Position numbers and translations under genes: made by a program. The notes under the pieces are model-generated. The model did not search any database. It was given only the letters and a program-made list of their open reading frames with translations, and had not been told where the DNA came from. Shown here piece after piece: positions 22,370 through 34,389 of a stretch of 64,000 bases of DNA; positions within the stretch are counted from its first letter, which is position 1, and the number at the start of each line of letters is the position of its first letter. The DNA is from Agapanthus africanus (Eukaryota; Streptophyta; Magnoliopsida; Asparagales; Amaryllidaceae): NCBI GenBank assembly GCA_030015575.1, contig CM057337.1, positions 294,958,044-295,022,043 on the forward strand, read 5' to 3'.

Positions 22370-25300
22370 CTAAGGCCCCTGCCGTCCCAGGTCCAGAATC
22401 CATTGTCGCAGATAAGGAAATCCGCAAGACCTAGGAATTAGACAGCGCGAAGGCCAAATGCATCGTGCTTGCCTCTATAGATAATGAACATCAGAGGAGG
22501 TATGAGAATGTGTATCTTGAAACCATATTTCTCTACAACAAGGAACTGTATGGAGAGCAATCTCGTATAGCAAGATACAAGACCTCGAAGAACTTGTTTC
22601 AGTCGAAGCTGACCGTCGGATCATCTGTAGGGGAACATATCCTTAAGATGATTGACTACATTAAGGAGCTCGCGGACCTCGGGACAATTTTAGAGAACGA
22701 GTGTATACAGACTTGGTTCTTCAGTCCCTTCCTTCCACCTACGCCCAGTTTATCTTGAATTTCAATATTCAAGGTAAAGAAGTTGAACTTCCATAAATCC
22801 TTAACATGTTGAGGAGTGCAGAGGGCACCTTGTAGAAAGCAACGGAAACACCCGCTATGTTTGTTCGTGGTGCTTCCTCTTCCAGGTCCAAGGCAAGGAC
22901 CAAAGGAAGGAAGAAGAAGGCCTCTACCAAACCAAGAGGTGGTGTTGGTAAGGTAGGAGTCAAGGGAAAGGTAAAGGTTGCGGTGCCAGTAGTAGCAAAG
23001 GACGAGTGCTTTCACTGTCGTAGGAAAGGCCATTGGAAGAAGGATTGCAAAGTTTGGATTACCAAGAACCAGGACCCGAGGCAAGTTGTGGCTTCGGCTT
23101 CAGGTGTGTTTGGAATTGAAAATTGTCTGTCAATCAACTCTACATCTTGGGTATTGGATACCGGATCAGGATCTCATATATGCAATTCATTGCAGGCACG
23201 GAGAAGCCGTAGAGTACTAAAGGCTGGTTATATGACCCTCCAGGTTGCTAACGGAGCGAGCGTGGATGCTATTTCCGTAGGGGATTATCACCTTGGATTG
23301 ACGACTGGACATATTTTGGTTTTGCACAACTGTTTTTGTGTACCTAGTTTAACGTGTAATATCATATCAGTATCGTTGTTATCCAAAGAAGGTTATGATT
23401 TCACGTTTGTAAGCGATGTTGTTAACATCCACCTTAATCATGGTTTGATTGGGTCCGGTACACTCGATAATGGTATATCCGTGTTAAACCAATTGCAGAT
23501 TTTCAATGTCCAGAACACACTAAAAAGAAAGCTCCAGATATAAATCAGGGTTTCTTATGGCATTGTAGACTAGGTCACATCAATGAGACAAGATTAACTA
23601 AGTTACATAGAGAAGAATATTTGGATCCGTTCGAATATCAATCTTATGCCACTTGTCAATCATGTCTCAATGGAAAGATGACAAAGACTCCATTAACTGG
23701 ACATGGAGTAAGAGCGAGCGAGCTCTTAGGACTCAAACACAGCGATGTATGTGGTCCGATGTCTACACATGCAAGAAGCAGCTTTTCATATTTCATTACT
23801 TTTACGGATGATTTCTCTAGCTATGGATTTATTTTCTTGATGAAACATAAATCCGAGGCTTTTGAGAAATTCCGAGAATACAAGAATGAAGTAGAAAACC
23901 AAACCGGCAAAAATATCAAGACACTAAGATCTGATCGTGGTGGTGAATACTTAAGTGTCGAGTTCCTGGGTTACCTAAAAGAGAAAGGAATTCCCTCTCA
24001 GCTTACTCCTCCATACACTCCACAACACAACGGTGTATCGGAGAGACGGAACCGAACCCTATTGGATATGGTACGTTCCATGATGAGTAATGCTAAGTTA
24101 CGACAATCTTTCTGGGGTTTTGCACTAAAATCAGCTGCATATCTTTTGAACAGGGTTCCTACCAAGACTGTGCCTACCACACCATATCAGATGTGGAGTG
24201 GGAAGAAACACTATCTTCAGTATCTGAAGATATGGGGATGTCCAGCTTTTGTTAAAAAATAGCATGCGGACAAACTCGAGGCATGCTCAGTACAGTGTAA
24301 GTTTGTGGGATATCCAAAGAACTCTAAGGGGTATTTTTCTATTACGCAGAGGAATATAAGGTTTTTGTTTCTCGTAATGCCCATTTTCTAGAACAGCAGT
24401 TTTTAGAAAAGGAAACAAGTGGGAGCGCAATAGAACTAGAAGAAATTCCAGAACCACAAGCTACTATTGAAAGCATGGTAGAACCATAAGTTCTAGAAGA
24501 ACAGGACATTCCCGCACCTCTCCGCAGGAGTAGTAGGCCATCTCATCATCCTGAGAGATACTACGGCTTTCTCATAGATGGGAATACAGAGGATTGCGTC
24601 ATTGATAATGATGAACCTACTAGCTTCCAGCAGGCCATCCAGAGCGGCGACTCAGTAAGATGGCTGGATGCAATGAGGATCGAGATGGAATCCATATACA
24701 CCAACAAAGTATGGACTTTGGACTTTGCTCCAGATAGGGTAAAACCCATAGGATGCAAGTGGATCTTCAAAAAGAAGATTGGTATAGATGGACTGGTGGA
24801 AACCTATAAGGCTAGACTTGTTGCAAAGGGTTTTCGTCAAAGGCCTGGCTTGGACTATAACGAAACTTTTTCTCCAGTGGCTATGCTCAAATCCATTCGG
24901 ATCCTTCTTGCCATTGCTGCCTTCCACGATTATGAGATCTGGCAGATGGACGTAAAGATGGCTTTTCTAAATGGAAATTTTGACAAGTGCGTCTATATGG
25001 ATAAGCCAGAAAGTTTCAATCAGAGTGGGAGAAGTGTGCAAGTTGCTTAAGTCCATTTATGGAATAAAGCAGGTATCGCGGAGTTGGAACATCTGCTTTG
25101 AAGAAACGGTCAAAGAATATGACTTTATCAAAAATCCAGATGAACCATGTATTTATAGTAAGATTGTAGCACGAACTGTCGTATTCTTCGTATTGTATGT
25201 GGATGACATTCTCTTGGTAGGAAATGAAATTCCTATGCAACAATCTGTCAAAGGATTCTTGTCACACAGGTTCTCCATGAAAGACCTGGGTGATGCCTCT

Positions 25301-26182
25301 TACATTCTGGGGATATAGATCTATCGTGATAGGTTTAAGAGGATGTTGGGACTTTCGCAGTCCAGGTGTATCAACACTTTACTAAAAAGATTCAATATGG
25401 AAGATTCTAAGCGCGGTAATTTACCGGCTTGTCACGGAATCACCCTCCCCAAAGAGATCTCTTCCAAGACTGATTTGGAAAGGGATCTCATATTAGTTAT
25501 ACCCTACGCTTCTGCGGTAGGCTCAATAATGTATGCGATGTTGTGTACCAGACTAGATGTAGCTTACCCACTAAGCGTGGTAAGCCGGTATCAGCCAGAC
25601 CCAGGGAAGAAGCACTGGATAGCAGTAAAGAACATTCTCAAGTACCTGAGATGGACTAAGGATATGTTCTTTGTTTACGTCGGAAAAGACTTCCATATCG
25701 AGGCTTTTGCTGACTCCAACTTCCAAAGTGACAAGGATGGCTCCAAGTCCATGTCAGGTTATGTCTTTACCCTCAATGGAGGGGCGGTGTGTTGGAAGAG
25801 TTCCAAGCAGGACACCGTTGCTGACTCGACAATGAAAGCGGAGTATATCACAGCTTCTGATGCCGCAAAAGAAGCAGTCTCGATAAAGAAGTTCTTAACA
25901 GAACTTCAGGTGGTTCCATCCATTGTTGATCCAATATCTCTGTATTTTGACAACAACGGGGCTATAGCTTTAGCGAAGGAACCCAGGTCCCCTCAAAAGT
26001 CCAGACACATCTTGAGGCGGTATCACCTGATCATGGAGATCATAGATCGCCTGGAGATCGTGGTCCGGAGAGTTGCTACAGAGGAGAACACTGCAGATCC
26101 ATTCACAAAGGCCTTACCTCAGACACAGTTCGAGAGGCTATTCGAGATGATAGGTCTGCGATACACCAGTACATGGCCCTAG
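22370..26182 (+). pseudogene. Element H: decayed gag-pol
   Basis: Nearly full copia polyprotein lacking about the first 45 Gag residues, where it abuts LTR I. Gag helices (DNEHQRRYENV...GEQSRIARYKTSK) are followed by a zinc knuckle CX2CX4HX4C (CFHCRRKGHWKKDC, about 23008-23049), protease DTGSGS (23159), integrase HHCC and D-D-E (HSDVCGP, RSDRGGEY, NGVSERR), RT YVDDILLVGNE (about 25198) and RNase H (FADSNFQSDKDGSKS). Lesions include TAG at about 22432, a shift at about 22700, TAG at about 22833, a shift at about 23535, TAG 24260-24262, a shift at about 24340, TAA at about 24487, a shift at about 25035 and TAG 25316-25318. The final frame 25343-26182 ends at the PPT. It is older than D, F and N. 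Confidence 0.92.
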
Positions 26183-26185
26183 TTC

Positions 26186-26226
26186 AAGTGGGAGATTGTT
26201 AGTGTATATGCCCTAGGGGTCATTAT
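26186..26226 (+). repeat. PPT and 30-bp stub of the 3' LTR of H
   Basis: AAGTGGGAGAT (26186-26196) followed by the first 30 bp of an LTR (TGTTAGTGTATATGCCC..., 26197-26226). The LTR is interrupted there by antisense element D. The last five bases, ATTAT, are the expected left TSD copy; the right partner is not visible. Confidence 0.85.
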
Positions 26227-27739
26227 TGTAAGTCCACGTTGCCCACCCCGGTGCTTCCGGGGAGGCGGAAAACGGAATAAAAATCGGATTTTTACTACTC
26301 TAGGCAACATGGACTAGACAAAGTCGGGATCTTTGCTAAACAAAAACTAGCTAAAGCTAACTAGAAACTACCTAAAGGGTAGAACGGTTATACCTAGGGC
26401 TTTATATCCTTCTCTCCTTGCTCATTGGAGTAGTAGAAAGGGATCACCTTTGTCGTCTTGTAACGTAGAAGAAGGATCCACCGGAAAGCCTCAACCTTTG
26501 GCTTCAACTTCAAGCTAGAAGTAACTAGGGTCCTAGAAGTGCTAATCCTAGAACCCTAGATGAGAGTAGAGATTACTATGGAATGGTTTTTCTCAAGCTC
26601 AAGTGTTTCTCAACACATGAGAGGGGAGAGCTTGAGGAAGAGGAAGAGCACGAGAGAGAAAGTATATGATAGAATGAGAGAATTATGAAGCATTCTCACA
26701 TATATGTGTGAATTATTGTGAATTGATAATTAGTGAGATAATTTTCATGGCTTAATCAAGACATGGCCATTATTATTTCATTTTTAATGCAAATTGCAAG
26801 GATCAAAGAGCATCTTCCAAATGAAATGATGATGGTCAAAGTGTCAACCTAGATCAACAAGTCAAGAATGTCAAATGGTCAACAATCATAACCATGCACA
26901 ATTATATTAAACTAATATCAATTAACCATAATACTCACATAAGCATTAGGGTTAATAAAATGACAATGGTCAGTAACCCTAATAAAAGTCCTCTCCCTCT
27001 GTCTCAAGCAACTGTGCATACGCACCCGTATTCGTGATCTGAGGAAAACGAATACAAAGAGATAAAACCAATCCCAAATCACATACTAGGATCTTGCTTA
27101 AACCAAAGCCCGCTAGTCTAAGCTATCCGGACGGCAAACGTGCACAAGTGCGTTGATGTGAACGAACCCTGTCGCAAAACCATGCGACCTCTACTCATTT
27201 TCCCTAAAGGTGAATAGCTCTCTGTGTGGGACTCTAAACACTCGACACTACGCTGGCAGTGGGTTTAACCACAGACCGCAAGCGGCACTAGCTGTATGTA
27301 ACGGTCCCCAGGTAGATGCCGATAAGAAGACTGATGAGCTGACCCCATCTGAACTCCTACTGAGCCTGTATGTGACAGTCTCCGTACAGTCCGGTCTGTT
27401 CGTCTGATACATCGCATGGCGGGCCTAGTGGGGCGGTGAACGTCAGTCTCCTAATAGCGGTACAAGTCGTGTCGGAGTGTAGCCCAGAACACCCTGAGAT
27501 AACACTGGAAACCTAACAGTATATCTCGCTTGCCCTGGCCAGGGACTGCTTGTGTAATGGCTCTCCTGGACACAGCGCGATGTCAACCCTCAATACCGGG
27601 AGAGACGAATCCTGTCTAACCGTCACTGCCTCCAAGTGCTTCGGGACTGCACCCAAAAACTACCTGTTTGCATGGCTCCTTTGAGCCGTGGTAGGGTAGT
27701 AATCAAAGTGCAGTGGGAACACACTCGAGGCGAAGTGAC
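26227..27739 (-). repeat. Element D: 3' LTR, distal part
   Basis: On the minus strand this is the 3' part of an N-like LTR, ending GCAACGTGGACTTACA at 26227. It stops at 27739, where element C is inserted, and resumes at 48193 after the duplicated GTGAC. Across the insertion the two pieces rejoin as continuous LTR sequence, matching N's LTR. Confidence 0.9.
27735..27739. other. Target-site duplication of element C, left copy
   Basis: GTGAC immediately before C; the identical GTGAC lies at 48188-48192 after C. This 5-bp duplication is typical of copia integration. Confidence 0.93.
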
Positions 27740-29947
27740 TGTAAGTGCACGGCGGCGCCCCGGCCGTCAATCCGACGGCCAAATGCGGAAACGGTGATAA
27801 ACTTTAATTTTGCGAACTTTGCAAACCGGCACCACCGCGCACTAAACTCCGGATCGGACCATTAAACTTGTCCAAGCTAACTAACAAGATAGGGAAGAGA
27901 TATACCGAGTGATCCGAGTCCTCCGGTCTTCTCGTCATCGTCCCGATCTCCCGCGGAAACTCCGGCCGTCGCCTCCTTGCCGGAAGGGCACCACGTCGCC
28001 TGCATCTTTTACGGGCTCCCGCCTCTATATCGAGGCAACTCGGGCATGAAGCCGGTAAGTCGACATGCCCAACATCTGCTGTAGAATGTGTAGTGTAGAG
28101 GCTATGTCTCACTTTGGGGTTATGTTGCCTTTGAAAGATGATGGAGGAATCAAGAAGAAAAATTGTGCTTTCATTTTTCTAGCATGAAAATGAGATCAAG
28201 AATAATACTACCAGACCAAAATAAAACCTTCTCATTTTTTCCTCTCCTCTCCTAAATTGTGGCCGGCCCTATCTTAGGGTGAGAATGGTGGAGGTGAACC
28301 AAAGAACAAGAGGGAGGTGATGGTAGGATAAAGTAAGGAGGTGTCCATATACAAACATCATCATAACAATGTTACACCCAAACCATAACCCTTCAAATCT
28401 CATTAAATGCAAGTGATGGAAGAAAGATATCATAATCATTACAATTGCAAGAAACCCCCTCCACAAATGTTATTTGCACAATTGCAAATAACTCCCTCCA
28501 TCGGAAAAGACCGGCCGGGAAAGAACAAACGAAAACCGGCCGGAACGGAATGCAAACTGGCAACTCCAGAAAACTGGTCCCGTAATAAATTACAGGAAAA
28601 CCCCGATACTGTGCATACACACCCGCATCTGTATTCCGTCCGGATACAAATGCAAAGAGACAAAATCTACACTGTACTAAACTAGGATCCGGCTTAAGCC
28701 AAAGCCGGCTAGTAATATCCGTCCGATCCTGATCCGTGCAATACCGCACGTATCTGATCGAACCCTGCCATATAACTATACGGCCTCTAGTACAAACTGT
28801 CCGATCCTGATCCGTGCAATACCGCACGTATCTGATCGGACCCTGCCATATCTCCATACGGCCTCTACAGCGTTTCGCCCGAAAGCTGAGTAACTGAAAG
28901 TGTGGTGGACTCTAAAGACTCGTCAATACTATGGCTGTGGAATTAACCACTAGCTCGTCAAAGGTATAAGCCAATACGTAACGGGCTACCAGCTATTGAC
29001 TAAAAGGGACGTCGATGAGCGAACTCATCCTGACACCCTACTGTGCCTGTCAGTGACAATATCCGTACAGTCCGGTCCGTTCGTCTATGAGCATCGCATG
29101 TCGGGCCTAGGGGGTGGGTAAAAGTCAGACCCCCAAAAGCGGTACAAGTCATGTCGGAGTGTAGCCCAGAACATCCTGAGATACTACTGGAATACCTACC
29201 AGTAAATCTCCTGCCTTGGCCAAGGACTTCGTGTAATGTCTCTCCTAGACACAGCGCGACCTCACCCCCAATACCGGGAGAGACGAACCCCCGAAGATCC
29301 GCTCACTGCCTCCATGTGGCTCGGGACTGTACCCAACTAAAACCTGTTTGCACGACTCCTTTGAGCCGTGGTAGGGTAGTAATCAAAGTACAGTGGGAAC
29401 TCACACGAGACAAATGACGATCCCCAGGTCGATGAACTAACCTGTACACATGTCACCAGGGAACTGCTATCTGACGTCAGGTATAAGACCAACTAGCATG
29501 TTCCCGGCGAGTCCTGTCCGGTGTACTCATAACCCAATGAGCACCTGTATACATCTTAGGTGAACCAACTGACACCAGTGGCCTGTGAGACCGGCCACCG
29601 CCCCTTGTCGGGGTCTCGACTGTATACACTAGTCTACTCTGGAGTATCGATGCCCTGTCTCGAAACTCCCACGACTAGGGACCTTTTAAGGATGTGCTTA
29701 CAGACTCCAGCTCTCACTTATATGATCGCCCTCATACTGCTGGCAGTCAAGCAAGGATCCTAGGGGCTCTATCAACGTGCAATAGCGACCTGTCAGGTCA
29801 CCTAAAACAGTACACGATGATAAAGGTAAACCAGATAGCATACTATCATCTCGAGTAAGACTGTCGTCCCGGGATAGGTCCTCCCTCAATCATTGCTACC
29901 ACGTGCCTGTGATCCAATAATTGACTCTGAGGGCACTATCTCCAACA
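27740..29947 (-). repeat. Element C 3' LTR
   Basis: 2208 bp, TG...CA on the minus strand, same length as its partner at 45980-48187. It contains a 78-bp tandem duplication (28722-28868) with embedded inverted repeats (CGTGC...GCACG). It also has the conserved block around the two-stem element (about 29335-29390). Confidence 0.93.
28722..28868 (-). repeat. 78-bp tandem duplication inside the C LTR
   Basis: Two copies with period 78 (starts 28722 and 28800), repeated identically in the partner LTR at 46962 and 47040. Each holds CGTGC:GCACG and borders CATATNNNNATACGG. N and F have a related smaller duplication (20-bp GTCGCA...TGCGAC hairpins) at the equivalent LTR position. Confidence 0.8.
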
Positions 29948-29958
29948 ATCTCCCACTT
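29948..29958 (-). other. Polypurine tract of element C
   Basis: ATCTCCCACTT on the plus strand, AAGTGGGAGAT on the minus strand, abutting the C 3' LTR. Confidence 0.88.
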
Positions 29959-32900
29959 GCACTCAAGGCTAATTATTGCGATGTCGCATACTCACAGCCC
30001 GTGTGATACCGAACACCCAACTCCTCTACTAGTCAGTCTCACAAAGCCTGTTTGCGAAACTCTTGCGATCGAGGAATTGCCTCAGTGAGTGGATCCGCCA
30101 TGATGTTTCTTTCTATGTCCCTCTATATCTCAAGTTCGCGGAGAAAGCCATCTCCCGAAATGAGCAATACCTGTCTTAGAGTGTCTGGATGTCTGATGGG
30201 ACCGAGCTCATAAATGAACTCCAAAACCAAACTTCTTAGACTGTATCGTCAACTGAACTTAATCAGTATCCTGCGCCATGCCACCCACAGTATTTCCTTG
30301 GACCACCTGTCCAAAATACTGCCCCTCGTCAGAAGGAAAACTATAACTCTGACCACCTCCTTGTCGTCCATGTCACCTTGGAAGCCTGGAATGATAACTG
30401 TCTCCTAAATGAGGCTGTCGTTATCATATCCCTAGAACATCCACTTATGTTCTAAAACTGCTTCCGATTGTTTCTCCAGGATTGGATCAATATCATCTTA
30501 TTGCATCTAGTGCAAGAACAACATCTGGTGTGGTACTTGACATCTCATGATTGACTCAATTGCCTAAGCAAGTGTTCTGCCAATCATGCGCATCCCTCTC
30601 TACTTTAGTCTATAAGACACCTTTAGAGAGGGTGACTCCATCACCTGCAGGTACACTACCGTGCCAGGAGTCGTCCATTCTAAATACTCTTAGAATGCTG
30701 TCAAGGTACCCTGATTGGGAAACCACCCAAATCTAGATCTAAAACCATAGATCTAGTAACCAGTATGTCTGATATAATGTCCAAGTCCTTTGTAGAGAAA
30801 ACACTGTGTGACGACCATAGTATAACCGATCGTAGTATAGGAGTTTCTTTTCCTACTCTGTGTATGTCATCCAAATACCAGGATATCACACCCTACTACC
30901 TTCTCAACAAATCCATCCCCTATTCTGATGACGTCAAACCTATGACTGTCACATCAGAAATAGATGATCTATCTCCGCTATATCTGCTTTAGTCTATAAA
31001 TAGACATAAGCCTGATGTCCACCAATGCTTCCGCTGCTCCCACTGACTACGACAACCCTCTGGCAGAGTCATATAGATGTGCACTTCTAAAGCTATTTTA
31101 GAACGACGCTATACTCATCCTCCCACCGGGTCTCGCAGCCTGGGACAACAGCAATGGCAAGTGTGGGTAAACAAGAACTTCCCTGTCACCGTCCTTGAGG
31201 CTACCGGAGTACCTCTCGGGTGCCTGAAGTTACCCACCTTATCTGCGGAGTGGCCAATGGAATGTCAAATCAGATTGAATCTTTAGGTTCCTTATCAAAT
31301 CTTCAGTAATCGTTTGCGGTTCTGGAATCACTTCCAGTTCTACCATACTCCCACTACTGTTTTCTGAAAAATCCATTTTTATTAAAACTGTGGCGAGTCA
31401 AGAACAATATCACTATTGATCTTTCTTATGGTAGAAAGTTAACCCTCGTCATAGCCTGGGTCAACCCACAAACAGCCATTACAGAAACGTGCCTTGAGTT
31501 ATCCAGAGTCTGGTTTTAATCATAAGCCGGACAACTCCCCGTACCTTAACAATGTTAAGATATGAACTGTACTATATCCAATATATAACCAGAGGCACTG
31601 ATTTAATTGAACCAGATTCAAATCATGCAGCTATCTCCAGTGCATGTCAACTAAATGGAGAGAGGCCTATCAGCGTTACTCAACTTAGGAATGCTTCCAA
31701 TTATGAGTAACCTGAAAAAGAAGCAAGTTCTCTTTATCATTACTATCAACTGAATACCATACACAAGTATCTATATCTTCGATCACTTTGAAGAATCCCG
31801 ATACTTGCTACACCTGATTCTCTACTCTATTCAAATACCTATAACTCCTCTAAACTCAGACCCTGTGTTTCTACGAAACACATGTCTAAGAACTAGAGAA
31901 GTTAAAAGTAAACAGAATATAGTATGAGGACCAACCCCTCTGTCCTAATGGACACTGGACAACATACAATACTCTGTATAAGTCCGCTGAGTCTAACAAC
32001 TCTTTTACTGTGTGTCGTAGGTTGAAAACTGTACTTATGGTTAAGAAGAATTACGCCGCTGTTTAATGCTCCCTACCTAACCATCCACTGATATAGGTAA
32101 ATGTCATCGACATAATATCAAAAGGTATATCTCACTCTATGAAAATAGGCGTACAGATATATCAATTTGAAATTGGTGCACAACAGCGGATATTCAAAAC
32201 CAAATATTTGCCGACCGGCAAACAGCCCAGGTGATTTCCTCAAATATCACCGATTACAACGAATCCCGATATAATGAGGATGATCACCCAATTCCCAATA
32301 ACTTACTCCCACTCATCATCTGTAAAACCATACAGATATGAGAATCATACCTGGTAAATACATACCCTGGAGTAAGTATCTAATCGGGAAATCAGTTTTC
32401 TTTTAACAGTACACAGTGAACTGAAACATTGAAATGTTTCGATGGGGTATCCTGGTATTCCTAGTAATGCCTCTACCATTATCCAGATTCACAACTATAA
32501 CCGTATAATTCTTTGCCACCTCTCCAAATCCCTTTATATGTCTTTAGTCATTACCTTCTGCACACCCCTTAGGCCAAATGGTTTTCTTCCTTCCCTACCG
32601 TTCGGCACCAGCCTATGGTTTGGAAGAAGACTATCCAATAAGCATAATGGGTGTACTGTCCTAGTCCTAGGAGCACTCGCAATGCGAGAGAAGGTGAAGA
32701 TAAAAGACAACCGAATAAACCTTATTCCTATTTCTCCTGGACCAGAATCCATCCCCGAACTGGAACAAGTTCCTTTCGAGTTCGTATATAACCATACGAT
32801 GGAGTATCCAATAAACTGTGGATCTTCGTAGTGATACGGAGTGTCCTGGAGAAATACAAAGGTGATTTAGGATTGGCGAAGAAATACTTGGTTTAGTCGT

Positions 32901-33364
32901 GAATATCAGTCGCAATTTACTTTGCCCTCTTACTAATCCCTTGCTTTGTCTTAATCTTAATACCTTCTGCACATCGTTTAGGCTAATTGGTTTTCTTCAT
33001 TCCCTACCGGTCGGCACCAGCCTAAGGTTTGGAAGAAGACTATCCAATTTTCATAATAGGTGTACTATCTCCTAAACCAAGGAGTACTCACAACTTGAGA
33101 GAAGGTAAAAGGGAAAAGACAACTGAATAATCCTATCCGTTTTCTCCAGAACCGGAAACCATCCTTGAATTCCTTCGAGTTCGTATCTAACCATACGATG
33201 GCTTTGTCCAATGGAAGTGGACGTTCGCAGTAATACGGGGTGTCCTGGAGAAAAGGGTAAAAGTAGGAGTGGCAATGATGTCTGCAACTCTGACAATCCA
33301 AAAGCCAGTGTTAAGAAGGTTCAGTCAACTTGGTCACTGAGTCAAAGTCTAGGGTCGGGTCAAT
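29959..33364 (-). pseudogene. Element C: degenerate gag-less pol
   Basis: Minus-strand remnant of about 3.4 kb. Recognisable are RT around 30701-30889 (YLDDIHRVGKETPILRSV...FSTKDLD, degenerate from YVDDILLIGN) and the RNase H C-terminus around 30050-30110 (MADPLTEAIPRSQEF, matching the TADPFTKALPQTQF region). No continuous frame survives. At the equivalent of the B/G start codon (33361-33367) the sequence reads ATTG instead of ATG. The following bases align loosely with the B/G non-Gag segment and not with gag. Most of 31000-32500 is too decayed to assign domains. Confidence 0.7.
32553..33258 (-). repeat. Two dispersed ~300-bp direct repeats inside C
   Basis: Copies at about 32553-32856 and 32961-33258 share blocks such as GGTTTTCTTC, GGTTTGGAAGAAGACTATCC, AACCATACGATGG and GTGTCCTGGAGAAA in the same order. 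They lie where gag would be. Neither copy has a convincing frame, and the duplication is not seen in B or G. Confidence 0.75.
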
Positions 33365-33669
33365 GGTCGCTGCCAGAGAGAGAGAGAAAAGAAACACTCA
33401 GCGTGCACTCTAATCTAGATCAGAATGGTTACCAATTTATCTAATCTGGAAACCTCCCACTGTACCTCAAATTCTCCTCCAAACCTGAAAGAAGAATTAG
33501 TCGGGGTCACCCGAGGAGTAAACCAACTCATCAGTGGGAATCGGGATCCAACTATCATCGCATGATAACGTGACGGAATCCGCTCACGCTATCACACTCC
33601 AGAAGGTATGCGCATATCTGGCAAGTTTCAGTTCTTTTGAAACTCCCGATGTGATTTCTACCCCATGCT

Positions 33670-33879
33670 CTTATGACCTTGACTTTGGCCAACATATCAT
33701 AAGTCACATATCAAGTTCAACCCGTCATTCTCCAGGTTAATTTGAATCCACCCGTACCTACCCTTGACTTTGGCCAAAATGGCAGTACGACTGTCCCAAA
33801 CCAACGCATCTATCTATGCTGCATATGAATACCCAATAGCTACCAATCACTGTGCCTTGACTTTGGCCAACATACACAG
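33670..33879 (-). other. Three-hairpin leader array, C copy
   Basis: Minus-strand hairpin 1 CTGTG:CACAG (33850-33879), hairpin 2 CGTAC:GTACG (33753-33789), hairpin 3 CTTATGA:TCATAAG (33670-33703). All three carry TTGGC-CAAA-GTCAA, identical to the N copy. Confidence 0.7.
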
Positions 33880-34014
33880 CTTGAATACTATTGACTACCC
33901 ATATGAAATGACGGAGGGCTACGAATGGTTTCTGGCGAAAACCTTTAACGTAATGAACTTGATATCGTTGAAGGAATGGATAGCTTTTTAGAAAATATAG
34001 TGACGAAAACCTTT

Positions 34015-34248
34015 ACTAAAGAGGTCACTCTCGGTGAAGGGATCTCGGCTCTTTCCCCGTAGAATGGGGTGCTGGATATTCATACTGAATACCACGGTGC
34101 AAAGCAAAAGTAATCGGCTATAGTGAAGCTAATGCCCTGACGCAAACTTCTGTCCAAGGGGTCACTCCCGGTGAAGGGATCTCGGCCCTTGCCTCGTCGA
34201 CTGAGGAGCAGGATATTCCAAATGAATACCACGATGCAAAACAAAAGT
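34015..34248 (-). repeat. Tandem pair of structured leader modules, C copy
   Basis: Copies at about 34015-34112 and 34153-34248. On the minus strand their hairpin helices are CCCC:GGGG and CCTC:GAGG, compared with CCTTAT:ATAAGG in B and G, while the flanking GCCGAGATCCCTTCACCG is retained. Confidence 0.7.
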
Positions 34249-34314
34249 GAACGTCCTTGCAATAACAGCTTTTTGAAAAGTGTTCCAACAACATCAGAAT
34301 AGGTTTGTTTAACT

Positions 34315-34336
34315 TGCATTGATCCGAATCAATGCA
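34315..34336 (-). other. GATGGG-adjacent hairpin, C copy
   Basis: TGCATTGAT (34315-34323) and ATCAATGCA (34328-34336) form a perfect 9-bp helix with a 4-nt loop, next to the reverse complement of GATGGGAC. The corresponding helices are TTCATTAAT:ATTAATGAA in G and GCATTA:TAATGC, twice, in N and F. Confidence 0.7.
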
Positions 34337-34384
34337 GTCCCATCAATTGATCACACCACAAAGAAAGAAAATATACTGACGTAT

Positions 34385-34389
34385 GTATA
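34385..34389. other. Target-site duplication of element N, left copy
   Basis: GTATA before N and again at 44817-44821 after it. Removing N and one copy restores continuous C leader homologous to N's own leader. Confidence 0.95.

Larger units (their letters stand above)
33365..34384 (-). other. Element C leader, gag-proximal part
   Basis: Read on the minus strand this runs from the N insertion to the start-codon position and ends in a pyrimidine tract CTCTCTCTCTGGCAG. It contains the GATGGG hairpin (34315-34336), the tandem modules (34015-34248) and the three-hairpin array (33670-33879). No gene is supported. Confidence 0.8.

Noticed and set aside
28407-28685. 92-aa plus-strand frame duplicated at 46647-46925
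   Set aside because: Lies entirely inside both C LTRs, so duplication is due to the LTR pair; no domain and low-complexity composition.
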